In this document: positions 6,312 to 6,459 of the stretch, piece after piece
Numbering within the stretch: position 1 is the first letter of the stretch
Layout: every line of letters starts with the position of its first letter
Origin: Candidatus Competibacteraceae bacterium
GTDB lineage: Bacteria > Pseudomonadota > Gammaproteobacteria > Competibacterales > Competibacteraceae
Assembly: GCA_020445005.1 (NCBI GenBank)
Contig: JAGRHM010000174.1
Coordinates: 1-6,459 of the forward strand
Direction of reading: 5' to 3'
DNA: 6,459 bases
The notes under the pieces: generated by a model
What the model saw: the letters and a program-made list of their open reading frames with translations, nothing else
Databases searched by the model: none
What the model was told of the DNA's origin: nothing
Program-made: the position numbers and the translations under genes

Positions 6312-6459
6312 CCACTGATCCGATCCATCCGCCGATTCTGGAAGTAACCGGGTTGACCATGCGCTTTGGCGGTATCCTGGCCCTCAACGACATCAGCTTC
6401 GTGGTCAAGCGCAACTCGATCTCCGCGCTGATCGGTCCCAATGGCGCAGGCAAAACCAC
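6308..6459 (+). CDS. livG: Branched-chain amino acid ABC transporter ATP-binding protein LivG, N-terminal part (runs off the window)
   Basis: LivG is one of the two cytoplasmic ATPases (with LivF) that power the Liv importer. Fifty complete codons are present. ILEVTGLTMRFGGILALNDIS (10-30) is the usual LivG opening, with the aromatic A-loop position at F20. The Walker A motif GPNGAGKT starts at G43 and runs to the window edge. The ATG at 6308 overlaps the livM stop (ATGA), with AAGGGG 8 nt upstream. An in-frame ATG at 6302 is only 2 nt from that site and so is less likely. The Walker B, signature and His-loop regions lie beyond the window, and livF would be expected to follow. Confidence 0.92.
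   Translation, partial: MTTDPIHPPILEVTGLTMRFGGILALNDISFVVKRNSISALIGPNGAGKT

Overview
This window reads as the chromosome of a moderately GC-rich gammaproteobacterium or closely related proteobacterium. LivJ, LivH, LivM and EngB all resemble their E. coli counterparts as I remember them. A small DUF1820-type protein, which I associate with proteobacteria, and a cytochrome c4 / ResB pair are also present. No species can be named from sequence alone. There is no sign of phage, plasmid, transposon, CRISPR array, tRNA or rRNA in the window.

Left part (1-1893). On the minus strand lie the 5' part of resB (cytochrome c maturation, System II) and, upstream of it, a dihaem cytochrome c4 gene. A good intrinsic terminator sits between them, so resB is either expressed by read-through or from its own promoter. 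Divergently, on the plus strand, is engB (YihA/YsxC), a ribosome-assembly GTPase. The engB - cytochrome c4 - resB order is, from memory, a common arrangement in beta- and gammaproteobacteria. ResB helps attach haem to periplasmic c-type cytochromes, so cytochrome c4 is a plausible client.

Middle part (1894-2817). A DUF1820-family protein of 115 aa is followed 41 nt later by a 63-aa double-spanning membrane protein of unknown function with a strong ribosome binding site. They may form a small operon. A 220-nt intergenic stretch follows, with an AT-rich promoter-like core.

Right part (2818-6459). This is the start of a branched-chain amino acid ABC transporter operon: substrate-binding protein (livJ/livK type), permeases livH and livM, and the first 50 codons of the ATPase livG, cut by the window end. 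livH-livM are 3 nt apart and livM-livG overlap by ATGA, so they are translationally coupled. Between livJ and livH lies a 122-nt spacer with a nested inverted repeat. One of its arms can pair either with an upstream or with a downstream partner. This is the most interesting non-coding structure here, and it may help set the binding protein to permease ratio.

Overall the window is mostly ordinary housekeeping and transport DNA. I see no convincing undescribed system. The best leads are the livJ-livH spacer structure and the small unrecognised membrane protein.
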